Shown here: positions 48,576 through 56,824 of the stretch, piece after piece | Layout: the number at the start of each line of letters is the position of its first letter | Numbering within the stretch: position 1 is the stretch's first letter | Translations under genes and position numbers: made by a program | NCBI GenBank assembly: GCA_947624375.1 | Contig: CANQKD010000002.1 | Span: 124,001-188,000 of the forward strand | DNA length: 64,000 bases | Direction of reading: 5' to 3' | Source: an uncultured Clostridia bacterium | GTDB lineage: Bacteria; Bacillota; Clostridia; Oscillospirales; Ruminococcaceae | The notes under the pieces: model-generated | Databases searched by the model: none | The model's input: only the letters and a program-made list of their open reading frames with translations | Told to the model about the DNA's origin: nothing

Positions 48576-48750
48576 ATGGAAGGATTTATACTTGGGTATT
48601 ATCGTATATTTTGTACCTACTATAGTAGCTTTTGCGAGAGGCAGACTGAACAAAGGCGCTATCTTTTGCATGAATTTCTTTTTGGGCTGGCTGTTCATAG
48701 GCTGGGTAATTGCCTTGATATGGGCAGTCAAAGATGACGGCAAGGGCTGA
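48576..48750 (+). pseudogene. Superinfection immunity protein (Imm_superinfect), frameshifted
   Basis: The ATG at 48576, 7 bases after AGGAGG, encodes MEGFIL; then the frame breaks in a GGG run at 48594-48596. One base over, the frame to the TGA at 48748 reads GIIVYFVPTIVAFARG, then AIFCMNFFLGW and IGWVIALIWAVKDD. This is the two-helix pattern of the T4 Imm-like superinfection immunity family. Removing one G restores a 57-residue protein. It could be a real loss, a sequencing error, or frameshift-controlled expression. The stop is two bases before the patatin ATG, so coupling is expected. Confidence 0.82.
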
Positions 48751-48752
48751 TC

Positions 48753-49583
48753 ATGGCGCTTTCATTGGGACTTGTTTTATCGGGAGGCATAGCCAAAGGG
48801 GCATATCAGATAGGATTTCTGAAAGCGCTTTCCGAAAACAAGTCTTTTGATGTAACGGCAGTATCGGCGGCTTCGATAGGCACTCTGAACAGTTACGCGT
48901 TTTGCACGGGAAAACTCGCTATGGCAGAGGACATATGGAGGAGCGTGTCGGGCTGCTCGGTGAGCGGATTATATCTGAAATATCTTAGAGGAAAAGAGAT
49001 ATATTCTTTGGTTGATATGATACGCGCGGACAATGATGTTATATGTGCGCCGCTGTACACCGTTTGCTGGATACCGCCGCAGCCGAGGGCGAGATATTAT
49101 TTGATAAATGAAAAGCCGATCGGCAATATAAGGGAATATCTGAAAGCATCAGTGACGGTCGCGCCGATAATGGAACCGCTGATGATAAACGGAAAATATC
49201 ATTTTGACGGTGCGATAATCGACAATGTCCCTCTGCTGCCGTTGAAGCATTACAGACCCGATCTGATAATTTCTTTGCAGTTTGACCGCTTTGACTATGC
49301 CTACCGCTCGTTTACGCCGCCTTGCCCTGTGCTGTATGTTGATCTTCAGGACGGGCACAGACTTATGGATAGTTTTTCTCTCGGCGGCGATGCGGTGGAC
49401 AGAATGATAAGCTACGGGTATGAAGTCGGAGACTATACACTCACGCTTATCGAAAAGAGAGCGGACGACCGAGAACGGCTTCATCTGCTGATAGATATGA
49501 TGAACTGCGGACAAAAAAAGGGGCGCCTTAGCGGCGACATGGTAGTGCGTAAAATAAACAGAATATGCCAAAAGCTTAAATAG
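48753..49583 (+). CDS. Patatin-like phospholipase
   Basis: Lipid acyl hydrolase family, 276 residues. The oxyanion loop SGGIAKGAYQIGF is at 10-22. Nucleophile Ser41 is in SAASIGT, where the first Gly of GxSxG is Ala. Catalytic Asp152 is in FDGAIIDN (a DGA variant of DGG/DGA). No signal peptide, so it would act on the inner face of the membrane. Patatin enzymes serve as membrane-degrading effectors in several phage-defence systems (for example CapV in CBASS) but also in ordinary lipid turnover. It is cotranscribed with the immunity gene under a likely XRE operator. Confidence 0.88.
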   Translation: MALSLGLVLSGGIAKGAYQIGFLKALSENKSFDVTAVSAASIGTLNSYAFCTGKLAMAEDIWRSVSGCSVSGLYLKYLRGKEIYSLVDMIRADNDVICAPLYTVCWIPPQPRARYYLINEKPIGNIREYLKASVTVAPIMEPLMINGKYHFDGAIIDNVPLLPLKHYRPDLIISLQFDRFDYAYRSFTPPCPVLYVDLQDGHRLMDSFSLGGDAVDRMISYGYEVGDYTLTLIEKRADDRERLHLLIDMMNCGQKKGRLSGDMVVRKINRICQKLK

Positions 49584-49592
49584 CAGAAATAA

Positions 49593-49628
49593 AAAAAGAC
49601 CCGCAGCAGGGTCTTTTTTATTTGCTGT
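49593..49628 (+). repeat. 36-bp direct repeat, right copy (contains terminator)
   Basis: Matches 48029-48064 at 35 of 36 positions. It works as the patatin terminator. Together the copies bound a 1.6-kb cassette. Confidence 0.9.
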
Positions 49629-49794
49629 AAACAGCGTGACGAGTAAAAGCGGATCAGTTTTAAAAGGCATTATATGCGCTCGCTGAAAAGTTACAATTCA
49701 TATACGCACAAGGTTTTAAAAAACGGAAGAAGCCTTGCAGGGGGTTCTTCGGCACTTGACCGCCATAAGGCGGTCAATGTGTGGTGAATAATAC
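49629..49794. repeat. Spacer with repeat fragments and variable hairpin
   Basis: Contains GACGAGTAAAAGCGG, shared with 1947-1962; GCGCTCGCTGAAAAGTTACA, near-identical to 2902-2922; and the variable hairpin of the three-hairpin element as TTGACCGCC-ATAA-GGCGGTCAA (49756-49777), with the flanks CACTTG and AATGTGTG conserved. No gene. Confidence 0.7.
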
Positions 49795-49827
49795 AAAAAA
49801 TCCTGTAACTTGCGTTACAGGATTTTT
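49795..49827 (-). terminator. tRNA-Thr terminator
   Basis: TCCTGTAAC and GTTACAGGA pair around a four-base loop with A/T runs on both sides, directly after the tRNA CCA. Confidence 0.9.
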
Positions 49828-49903
49828 TGGAGCTGCTAACCAGATTCGAACTGGTGACCTCATCCTTACCAAGGATGTGCTCTACCACCTGAGCCATAGC
49901 AGC
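49828..49903 (-). tRNA. tRNA-Thr (anticodon GGT)
   Basis: A complete 76-nt cloverleaf on the minus strand with encoded CCA. The acceptor stem is GCTGCTA/TAGCAGC. The anticodon loop is TTGGTAA on a CATCC/GGATG stem. The T arm is ACCAG-TTCGAAT-CTGGT. The discriminator is T. A consensus promoter and a terminator flank it. Confidence 0.97.
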
Positions 49904-49920
49904 AAATTGTCAGCCTTATT

Positions 49921-49949
49921 ATTATACACCTACGAAGCGCGTTTGTCAA
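49921..49949 (-). promoter_or_regulatory. tRNA-Thr promoter
   Basis: Minus-strand TTGACA and TATAAT, 17-base spacer: full consensus. Confidence 0.95.
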
Positions 49950-49977
49950 GCACTTTTTAAAAAAATTTCGGCGCGGC

Positions 49978-50547
49978 TCATATGAACCGCACCACACCGC
50001 TCTCGATATCATATATCGCGCCGACGACCCTGAGCCCCTCGCTGCTTTCAAGCGACTGTATCTCAAGGCTGCGCTCAATTATACCTATACTGCGCGCTAC
50101 ATTGAGCTCGGCGGCTTTCACGGGGTCGCGCTCACTGCCGATAGCCTGCTTTATCTCGTCGGTTATGTACTTTATATATCCGCCGGGGTCGTGCTCGATG
50201 GCGGCTGTTACAGCGCCGCAATGGGTATGACCCATGACCACGACCAGCTCACACCCCAGATGCTCTGCGGCATACTCTACGCTGCCAAGCTGGTGGTCAT
50301 CGATAACGTTGCCTGCCACGCGTATGACAAAAATATCGCCTATGCCTGCCGAAAACACGCTCTCGGGCACAACGCGGGAGTCAGAACACGCTATCACGAC
50401 GGCATAAGGCTGCTGGGCGCTGACGGTCTCTTTCCTGCGAGAAGGCGTAAAATCGCCCGTTTTTTGCGACATAACGTAATCTTCGTTGCCTTTTTTCAAA
50501 AGTTTCAAAGCTTCTTCAGCTGAAACACGCACTGCACTATGTGACAT
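49978..50547 (-). CDS. Beta-class carbonic anhydrase
   Basis: Interconverts CO2 and bicarbonate in the cytoplasm. The 189 residues have the zinc ligands Cys54 (IACSDSRVVPE), His107 and Cys110 (GHTHCGAVTA), and the Asp56-Arg58 dyad. The frame opens with GTG at 50556, but GAGGTG is placed for the ATG at 50547. Monocistronic. Confidence 0.95.
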   Translation of the reverse strand: MSHSAVRVSAEEALKLLKKGNEDYVMSQKTGDFTPSRRKETVSAQQPYAVVIACSDSRVVPESVFSAGIGDIFVIRVAGNVIDDHQLGSVEYAAEHLGCELVVVMGHTHCGAVTAAIEHDPGGYIKYITDEIKQAIGSERDPVKAAELNVARSIGIIERSLEIQSLESSEGLRVVGAIYDIESGVVRFI

Positions 50548-50565
50548 AATTTTCACCTCATTTAC

Positions 50566-50594
50566 AGTATATCACAAAATTATGCAAAAGTAAA
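50566..50594 (-). promoter_or_regulatory. Carbonic anhydrase promoter
   Basis: Minus-strand TTTACT and TATACT, 17-base spacer. Confidence 0.65.
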
Positions 50595-50615
50595 CAGCTT
50601 TTCGTGTACAGTTTA

Positions 50616-50644
50616 TTGACAAACGGACAAAAATTTGGTATACT
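50616..50644 (+). promoter_or_regulatory. Sigma-A promoter upstream of ECF operon
   Basis: TTGACA and TATACT with a 17-base spacer, giving a leader of about 190 bases. Confidence 0.85.
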
Positions 50645-50772
50645 AGTAATACGCCGTACACCATAAAAAATATTTTGAGATATATTTTGCAAATTTTACG
50701 CCATTTTTGTACGCTTTTCGGCATAAGCATCTTATAAGCGGAGCTTGTTCACAAAAAGTTTACAAATTTTTT

Positions 50773-50799
50773 TGTAACATTTTCGGGTTTCGGCGTGTA
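50773..50799 (+). promoter_or_regulatory. Possible ECF-type autoregulated promoter
   Basis: TGTAAC, 15 bases, CGTGTA, resembling the TGAAAC-N16-CGTA promoters of ECF sigma factors. It lies 40 bases before the sigma gene. Confidence 0.5.
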
Positions 50800-50838
50800 T
50801 ATATTAGTGAAAGCATTTTTTAGGATCGGGGACTGTTT

Positions 50839-51372
50839 ATGAGAGACAGACTTATCTTAAAACTGAACAGCGGAAATGTAAGGGCTTTTGAGCAGATAAT
50901 GGGCAAATACAGCAAATATGTATTTTCCATTGCGAAAAACCATGCGAAAGGTCTTCTTACAAGAGAAGATCTGGAAGAAGTGGTGGAGGACACGTTCGTA
51001 GCTTTATGGAGGGCGAGAGAAAGCATCAACGCCAACCAACAGCTTATGCCTTACATAGCTGCGATAGCCAAAAACGCCGCAAAAAACCACTTGCGGTGTG
51101 TAGGCAACGCCACAGGCACGCAGCAGTCGAGACAGGTCGAAGGCGGCTACATGAGGGTAGAGACCGTTTCAGACATACTTGATGCGGCGGACAAGCTGGG
51201 CAAAAAGCAATACGAAGTATTCATACGGTATTATTTCTACGGCGAAACGCTGGGCGAAATATCGGAAGGAATGAGGTTGAGCGATCCTGATGTGAGGACA
51301 TCTCTGCACAGGGCGCGTGAGTCGATAAAGGTATATTTATCAGAAAGGGGTTACAGTGATGAGATCGTTTAA
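50839..51372 (+). CDS. ECF-like RNA polymerase sigma factor
   Basis: 177 residues. Region 2 (about 10-75) includes AFEQIMGKYSKYVFSIAKN and DLEEVVEDTFVALWR. Region 4 (about 110-170) includes KKQYEVFIRYYFYGETLGEI and DVRTSLHRARESIKVYL. It would direct polymerase to its own promoter set in response to an envelope signal. The stop overlaps the next gene by 14 bases, tying it to that membrane protein. Two upstream promoters suggest basal plus autoregulated expression. Confidence 0.92.
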   Translation: MRDRLILKLNSGNVRAFEQIMGKYSKYVFSIAKNHAKGLLTREDLEEVVEDTFVALWRARESINANQQLMPYIAAIAKNAAKNHLRCVGNATGTQQSRQVEGGYMRVETVSDILDAADKLGKKQYEVFIRYYFYGETLGEISEGMRLSDPDVRTSLHRARESIKVYLSERGYSDEIV

Positions 51373-53107
51373 ACTGTTTAGCAAAAGCAGGAACATTATG
51401 CCAAAGAATCCTGAAAAGCTTTCGCGAGAGGACACGAAACGTATTACAGAAAATGTTGAAAACAGGCTGGGGCTGAGCGATGCACGCCCGAGGCTTGGCG
51501 GCGGACCTGTTATGGCTGCGCTTACCGCTATGGCTATGATAGCGATAATGGTCACAGGGGGAATATATATTGCAGGAAAAGACGTAATGGTGGTCGATCC
51601 TGCGACAAATTCATACAACACAACAGTCATCAACGGCAATGTTGAATTTGCTTCCGACTACATCTACTGTAATATGTACCTTGGAAGCGATATGACAAGT
51701 ATTGAGATAGAGCTGCCTTATATATACACCGAACGCCTGCCGTATATGACGGTAACGGGATTTTTCGGCAGCAACACCGACGGAGTGACCATAAACACTG
51801 TTGACAACAGCTCTATGGGCAGTGAGAGCGGCGATGAATACGACATGGGTGTTCTGCGGTTTCAGCTGTATATTCCGTGGTCAGCCGGCAAGGAAGTAAG
51901 GATAGATTCTCTGACAGTGGACATTGACGGCGTAGGCGAAAACATCGCTGTAAAATTCGGCGAGCCGCTGAGATTCCACTGTGTTGATGCGCAGACCGAT
52001 GAATATATGCGCATAGGTATAGAAAGCGATATATCAAATTACAACACGATACAAAACACGGTAAACATAACTTCATCTGAGCTGAGGGAGCTCAACAGCA
52101 TACGTATGCTTACGGGCGATCCGCTGGAGTGCTATCAGCCGGGCAGCACAAAAAGCAAACTGGGCGACTACAATATAAGCCTCGGAAAGCCGCTTATATT
52201 CTACAATTATATCACCATAGACGACTATTTCTCCTCGCAGAAGCCCGCCCAGATCTGCTATATTTATGCAAACGCTCTGTTACAGGTGACAGACAACGGC
52301 GGCAAAACATACAATGTGATCGCAAGCCGCGAGGACAGTATGTTCGCTCTGATCAATACTCCGCAAACGAATATGCTGAAAGATGCTCTTTTAGACAGGT
52401 ACGCGGCATATGATACCTCAACAAAGCTTGAAATGGACGACCTTTCAGGAAATGTTTATTCGCAGAAAGTTATAGATGCAATGGAAAGTGAACTGAGCGA
52501 AGCCGTGGCAGGCCGCGGCATGGGAGGTGATGACAACATAAAAGTGACGGTAGATTCGGTTATTTGTGATGATATCACCGCAAACATATTTCTTATTTTA
52601 GAGCCCGGCGACAATTATACGGAACACCTTGACGAATTTATCGATGCCGTGCCCGATATTGAATTTCTCTCGGGCGATGACGATCACAATACGCTTGATA
52701 TAAACATCAGAAAAAAGGTATACAACAGAGACCGCGGCGGCGCGCCGATAAAATGCATCAGTATTTCGCTAAATATGAGTGAACTTGGCAGAGAGCGCAG
52801 CCCTATGATGAAAATATCCATGCCGACGAGCTTACAAGCTTTTTCTGTTGAGCTGGACAGAAACATCAACATGAACGAATACTGCTGCGACGACGGGACA
52901 AGCGTATATCTTTCGGAATGTGCGTTTTATTCTTCGTATGAGACCCCCACAAGTGCGGCAGAGGGCGATGAGAGTTTCACGCTTATTGATAACTCGGACA
53001 ATGCCAAAACTTACAAGGCGCAAAGCTTCGGTCTGGAATACTATGAGACATACAACACGGTAAGCATAGAATACAACGGAAAGATGTATACAAAGAAAGG
53101 GGCATGA
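51359..53107 (+). CDS. Membrane-anchored partner of ECF sigma factor, probable anti-sigma
   Basis: 582 residues: about 50 cytoplasmic, one helix at 51-73, and a large extracytoplasmic part with alternating hydrophobic beta-strand-like sequence and no recognised domain. Position directly after, and overlapping, an ECF sigma gene is the standard place for its anti-sigma factor, and the short cytoplasmic part could hold the sigma. I see no zinc-binding HxxxCxxC motif. ATG at 51359 follows AAAGGGG by about 8 bases; a GTG at 51356 is also possible. Confidence 0.7.
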   Translation: MRSFKLFSKSRNIMPKNPEKLSREDTKRITENVENRLGLSDARPRLGGGPVMAALTAMAMIAIMVTGGIYIAGKDVMVVDPATNSYNTTVINGNVEFASDYIYCNMYLGSDMTSIEIELPYIYTERLPYMTVTGFFGSNTDGVTINTVDNSSMGSESGDEYDMGVLRFQLYIPWSAGKEVRIDSLTVDIDGVGENIAVKFGEPLRFHCVDAQTDEYMRIGIESDISNYNTIQNTVNITSSELRELNSIRMLTGDPLECYQPGSTKSKLGDYNISLGKPLIFYNYITIDDYFSSQKPAQICYIYANALLQVTDNGGKTYNVIASREDSMFALINTPQTNMLKDALLDRYAAYDTSTKLEMDDLSGNVYSQKVIDAMESELSEAVAGRGMGGDDNIKVTVDSVICDDITANIFLILEPGDNYTEHLDEFIDAVPDIEFLSGDDDHNTLDINIRKKVYNRDRGGAPIKCISISLNMSELGRERSPMMKISMPTSLQAFSVELDRNINMNEYCCDDGTSVYLSECAFYSSYETPTSAAEGDESFTLIDNSDNAKTYKAQSFGLEYYETYNTVSIEYNGKMYTKKGA

Positions 53108-53124
53108 CACCTCTTTCTTTTTTT
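53092..53124 (+). terminator. Terminator of ECF operon
   Basis: AAAGAAAG and CTTTCTTT pair around a loop containing the stop codon, followed by a T run. Confidence 0.7.
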
Positions 53125-53141
53125 ATATATACTTTTTCTTA

Positions 53142-53170
53142 TTGACAAAGAGAAAAGAAGAATGTATAAT
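53142..53170 (+). promoter_or_regulatory. Lrp operon promoter
   Basis: TTGACA and TATAAT with a 17-base spacer: full consensus. Confidence 0.95.
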
Positions 53171-53208
53171 TATATTGTCTTTAAAATACTTAGAAGAGGG
53201 GTAATAAA

Positions 53209-53688
53209 ATGACACAGTTGCTTGAACTTCTGGCAAAAAATTCGCGGCTTACGAATGCCGAGCTTGCCGTACTTTTAGGAAAGAGCGAACAGGAAGTTGC
53301 AGACGAGATAGAACAGCTTGAAAAAAGCGGCGTTATAAAGGGATACACCACGCTTATTGACAGGGCGGTGGAAAACCCCAACTTGGTGACGGCTTACATC
53401 GAGCTGAAAGTTACGCCGATGGCTGAAAGCGGTTTTGACGATATTGCAAAATTCATAGCGCAGTATGATGCGGTAAAGTCGGTAACGCTGATGTCGGGAG
53501 CATATGACCTCGGCATTACGATAATAGGAGAAAACCTGCGTGTTATCTCAGACTTTGTGGCAAGGCATCTTTCGACCATTGACGGCGTTATTTCTACCGC
53601 GACGCACTTTGAGCTGAAAAACTACAAAGAAAACGGCATACTTCTGTGCGATGAAGAAAACGACGAAAGAGGATTTGTATCCCCGTAA
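53209..53688 (+). CDS. Lrp/AsnC-family transcriptional regulator
   Basis: 159 residues. N-terminal helix-turn-helix (about 1-50, RLTNAELAVLLGKSEQEVADEI) and a C-terminal RAM ligand-binding domain (about 65-145) with IAQYDAVKSVTLMSGAYDLG. It lies 25 bases before an aminotransferase gene, so it likely responds to an amino acid and controls this operon. Confidence 0.92.
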   Translation: MTQLLELLAKNSRLTNAELAVLLGKSEQEVADEIEQLEKSGVIKGYTTLIDRAVENPNLVTAYIELKVTPMAESGFDDIAKFIAQYDAVKSVTLMSGAYDLGITIIGENLRVISDFVARHLSTIDGVISTATHFELKNYKENGILLCDEENDERGFVSP

Positions 53689-53713
53689 AAAATGACGAAA
53701 GAGGCTTTCCCCA

Positions 53714-54901
53714 ATGATAGATTATGATAAGATAGTTACCGAAAAGGCGCGCTCCATAAAGCCCTCGGGCATCAGAAAGTTTTTTGACATTGCCCAGCAG
53801 ATGGACGGCGTTTTGAACCTTGGCGTGGGTGAACCCGATTTCTTCACGCCGTGGAAGATACGCCAGAAAGCTATTACGGTACTTGAAAAGATAAAGACTT
53901 CATACACGGCAAACTCGGGGCTTATAGATCTGCGCCGCTCTATAAGCGGATACCTTGACAGGACGGTCGGGGTAAAATACGAGCCGAAAGATGAGATAAT
54001 CGTAACTGTGGGCGGCTCGGAGGCGATAGACTTAGCTATAAGGGCGTGCATAGGCGAGGGCGACGAGGTGCTTATAGTTGAGCCCTGCTTTGTTTGCTAT
54101 GCGCCTATGGTACAGCTTGCAAACGGCACACCTGTCACGATAGAAACAAAGCTTGAAAACAACTTCAAGCTGACGGCTGCGGAGCTTAAAGAAAAGATAA
54201 CGCCGCGCACAAAAATGCTTATTCTCCCCTACCCCAACAACCCAACGGGCGCGATAATGACACGCGAGGACTTAGAACCGATAGCCGAGATTCTGAGAGA
54301 TACTAATATGATCGTTGTTTCGGACGAGATATACTCTGCTCTTACATACGGCAAAGACCACTGCTCTATTGCCTCTCTTGACGGCATGAAAGAGCGCACT
54401 ATTCTCATAAACGGCTTTTCAAAGGGCTATGCCATGACCGGCTGGCGGCTTGGTTTTCTTGCAGGACCGCAGCCTATTTTGCAGCACATTCTGAAAATTC
54501 ATCAGTATGCGATAATGTCATCACCGACGGTGAGCCAGTATGCGGCTGTTACGGCTTTGGAAGAATGTGACGCGGACGTTCAGAAAATGGTGGACGAATA
54601 CAACATAAGGCGCAGGTATCTGGTATCGGCATTCAACTCTATAGGTCTGCCCTGCTTTGAGCCCGAGGGCGCGTTTTATGTGTTCCCCAGCATACAGTCA
54701 ACGGGGCTGACAAGCAAGGAATTCTGCGAGCGGCTGGTTTACGAAAAGAGGGTCGCTGTAGTGCCGGGCGATGCTTTCGGCGAATGCGGCGAGGGCTTTA
54801 TAAGGGTATCATACGCGTATTCTTTGAGAAACTTAAAGCAGGCTGTTAAGCTGATAGGCGAATTTCTGGACGACCTTAAAAAGGAACGTGAGGGCAAATG
54901 A
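53714..54901 (+). CDS. Class I/II PLP aminotransferase
   Basis: 395-residue fold-type I enzyme of the aspartate aminotransferase superfamily: GVGEPDFFTPWKIR, YTANSGLIDLRRSIS, LPYPNNPTGAIM and the PLP lysine in INGFSKGYAMTGWRLG (near 236). The arginine that binds the substrate carboxylate is in EGFIRVSYA. It belongs to the subgroup often paired with Lrp/AsnC genes in Firmicutes; the exact amino acid is not known. It overlaps ispE by four bases (ATGA). Confidence 0.93.
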   Translation: MIDYDKIVTEKARSIKPSGIRKFFDIAQQMDGVLNLGVGEPDFFTPWKIRQKAITVLEKIKTSYTANSGLIDLRRSISGYLDRTVGVKYEPKDEIIVTVGGSEAIDLAIRACIGEGDEVLIVEPCFVCYAPMVQLANGTPVTIETKLENNFKLTAAELKEKITPRTKMLILPYPNNPTGAIMTREDLEPIAEILRDTNMIVVSDEIYSALTYGKDHCSIASLDGMKERTILINGFSKGYAMTGWRLGFLAGPQPILQHILKIHQYAIMSSPTVSQYAAVTALEECDADVQKMVDEYNIRRRYLVSAFNSIGLPCFEPEGAFYVFPSIQSTGLTSKEFCERLVYEKRVAVVPGDAFGECGEGFIRVSYAYSLRNLKQAVKLIGEFLDDLKKEREGK

Positions 54902-55770
54902 GATCTGTAACTCTGTTTGCAAACGCGAAGATAAATCTGGCTCTTGATGTTCTGGGGAAAAGAAGCGACGGCTACCATGATCTGCGAATGATAATGCAGT
55001 CGGTGAGCATACATGACGTTATAAGGCTGGAAAAGGCTGAAAGCGGCATAACGTTTGAGTGCGGCGGCGGCGCGCCGACAGATGAGAGCAATCTTGCGGT
55101 GAGGGCTGCAAAGCTTTTGATGGAAGAGAGCGGCATCGAGGGCGGCTTGAAGATAACTCTTGAAAAGCACATACCCTCAATGGCAGGCATGGCAGGCGGC
55201 AGCGCTGACTGTGCGGCGGCTCTTATCGGCGTTGATCTACTTTTTGGACTTGATACGCCGCGCGAAAAGCTGCTGAAGATGGCGTGTTCGCTGGGTGCGG
55301 ACGTGCCTTTTTGCGTACTTGGCGGCAGTAAGATCTGCGAGGGCATAGGCGAGAAGATGACGCAGCTGCCAAAAATGCCGGAGTGTAAAATAGTGGTGGT
55401 GAAGCCGTCTGTTTCGGTAAGTACGCCGTGGGCTTTCGCTAGGTTCGACAGCATATCCTCACCGAAAAAAGGCGATTTTATCGGCATGGTAAGCGCATTT
55501 GAGCGTGGAGACCTCGGCGGCATTGGAAGCAGGCTTTTCAACGCTTTGGAATACGCCGCCGATCTTCCACAGATAAAAAAGGCAAAAGAAGATCTGCTGA
55601 AACACGGCGCTTGCGGCGCGCTTATGACGGGCAGCGGCTCGGCTGTTTACGGGATATTTGAAGACGGCGGGACGGCTGAAAAGTGCGCTGATACGCTGAA
55701 AGAGCTGTACCCGTTTTGCGAGGTGTGTGTGCCGGTAAATTGCGGTTGCGAGGTGAAAGAATGTGAATGA
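54898..55770 (+). CDS. ispE: 4-diphosphocytidyl-2-C-methyl-D-erythritol kinase
   Basis: GHMP kinase of the MEP isoprenoid pathway. The 290 residues have NAKINLALDVLGKRSDGYHDL at the N-terminus, the phosphate loop PSMAGMAGGSADCAAAL (about 95-111; the usual G-x-GLGGGSA has Met for Leu), and MTGSGSAVYGIF near 245. Translationally coupled at both ends. Confidence 0.96.
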   Translation: MRSVTLFANAKINLALDVLGKRSDGYHDLRMIMQSVSIHDVIRLEKAESGITFECGGGAPTDESNLAVRAAKLLMEESGIEGGLKITLEKHIPSMAGMAGGSADCAAALIGVDLLFGLDTPREKLLKMACSLGADVPFCVLGGSKICEGIGEKMTQLPKMPECKIVVVKPSVSVSTPWAFARFDSISSPKKGDFIGMVSAFERGDLGGIGSRLFNALEYAADLPQIKKAKEDLLKHGACGALMTGSGSAVYGIFEDGGTAEKCADTLKELYPFCEVCVPVNCGCEVKECE

Positions 55771-56659
55771 ATACCAAAGTTGCCGCCTTTGCCCTAGAAG
55801 CTGCGGCGCTGACAGGCGCGAAAGTTTAGGCTTATGCGGCGAATATGACAAAATGCGCATCGCGAGGTGCGCCCTGCACAGGTGGGAAGAACCTGCCATT
55901 TGCACGGGCAGCGGCAGCGGTGCGATATTTTTTTCGGGGTGCTCTCTGCGGTGCTGCTACTGCCAGAACTTTGAGATCTCGCAGTGCGGCAAGGGGTATG
56001 AGATAACGCCTATGCAGCTGGCTGAGGAGATGCTGAAGCTGCAAGAGCAGGGGGCGTGCAACATATCGTTTATTTCGGCGGCGCATTTTGTGCCCTCTGT
56101 TATCGAAGCTCTGGAGCTGGTGAGGGGCGCGCTGAAAATACCGACTGTATACAATTCTTCGGGGTATGAAAGCCCGCAAACGCTTGAGATGCTGCGCGGC
56201 TATATCGACATTTATCTGCCCGACATAAAGTATTTTTCACCGAAGTTATCACAGGAATATTCCTCTGCGAAAGATTATTTTGAAGTGACCTCGCGCGCTG
56301 TAGACATTATGATAAAGCAGACAGGCAAACCGATATTTGACGGAGAAGCGCTGAAAAAGGGCGTTATAGTGCGGCATCTGGTGCTGCCCTCACACAAAGA
56401 TGACAGCATTGAGATAATGAAGTACCTTGGTGAAAAATACGCGCCCGATGAGCTGATACTTTCGATAATGCGGCAGTATGTGCCTGTATTCAAAAGCTGC
56501 GAACACAGCGAAATAAACAGGCGTCTGACGACATATGAATATGACAGGGTGCTTGACGAGGCTGAAAAGTATGGCTTTAAATGGTACATTCAGGGCAAGG
56601 CGGCATCGGACACGTACTTTATACCGCAGTTTTACGGAGAAAAACCGCCGCAGGGCTGA
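55763..56659 (+). CDS. Radical SAM protein related to pyruvate formate-lyase activase (COG1313)
   Basis: 298 residues. The SAM-cluster cysteines are Cys60, Cys64 and Cys67 in GCSLRCCYCQN. Four more cysteines at 7, 10, 14 and 25 (CRLCPRSC...C) could bind an additional metal centre. IYLPDIKYF and VIVRHLVLP match the COG1313 (PflX-like) family, whose substrate is unknown. It starts at GTG, 7 bases after AGGTG, overlapping ispE by 8 bases. Confidence 0.9.
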   Translation: MNEYQSCRLCPRSCGADRRESLGLCGEYDKMRIARCALHRWEEPAICTGSGSGAIFFSGCSLRCCYCQNFEISQCGKGYEITPMQLAEEMLKLQEQGACNISFISAAHFVPSVIEALELVRGALKIPTVYNSSGYESPQTLEMLRGYIDIYLPDIKYFSPKLSQEYSSAKDYFEVTSRAVDIMIKQTGKPIFDGEALKKGVIVRHLVLPSHKDDSIEIMKYLGEKYAPDELILSIMRQYVPVFKSCEHSEINRRLTTYEYDRVLDEAEKYGFKWYIQGKAASDTYFIPQFYGEKPPQG

Positions 56660-56687
56660 AATGCAGTATCCTGCAAATTCTTTCCTC

Positions 56688-56716
56688 TTGCATTTTTCGA
56701 CATTATGTGATATAAT
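56688..56716 (+). promoter_or_regulatory. Promoter of cell-surface operon
   Basis: TTGCAT and TATAAT with a 17-base spacer. Confidence 0.85.
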
Positions 56717-56824
56717 AGTATGTAAGTGTTTATATGAGGCCATTATGCCGTCATATATATTCATAAAAAGACAGAAAAAGAAAATTCAGTTTATATTTGG
56801 AAAGCAACTTTGGAGGATGATCTG

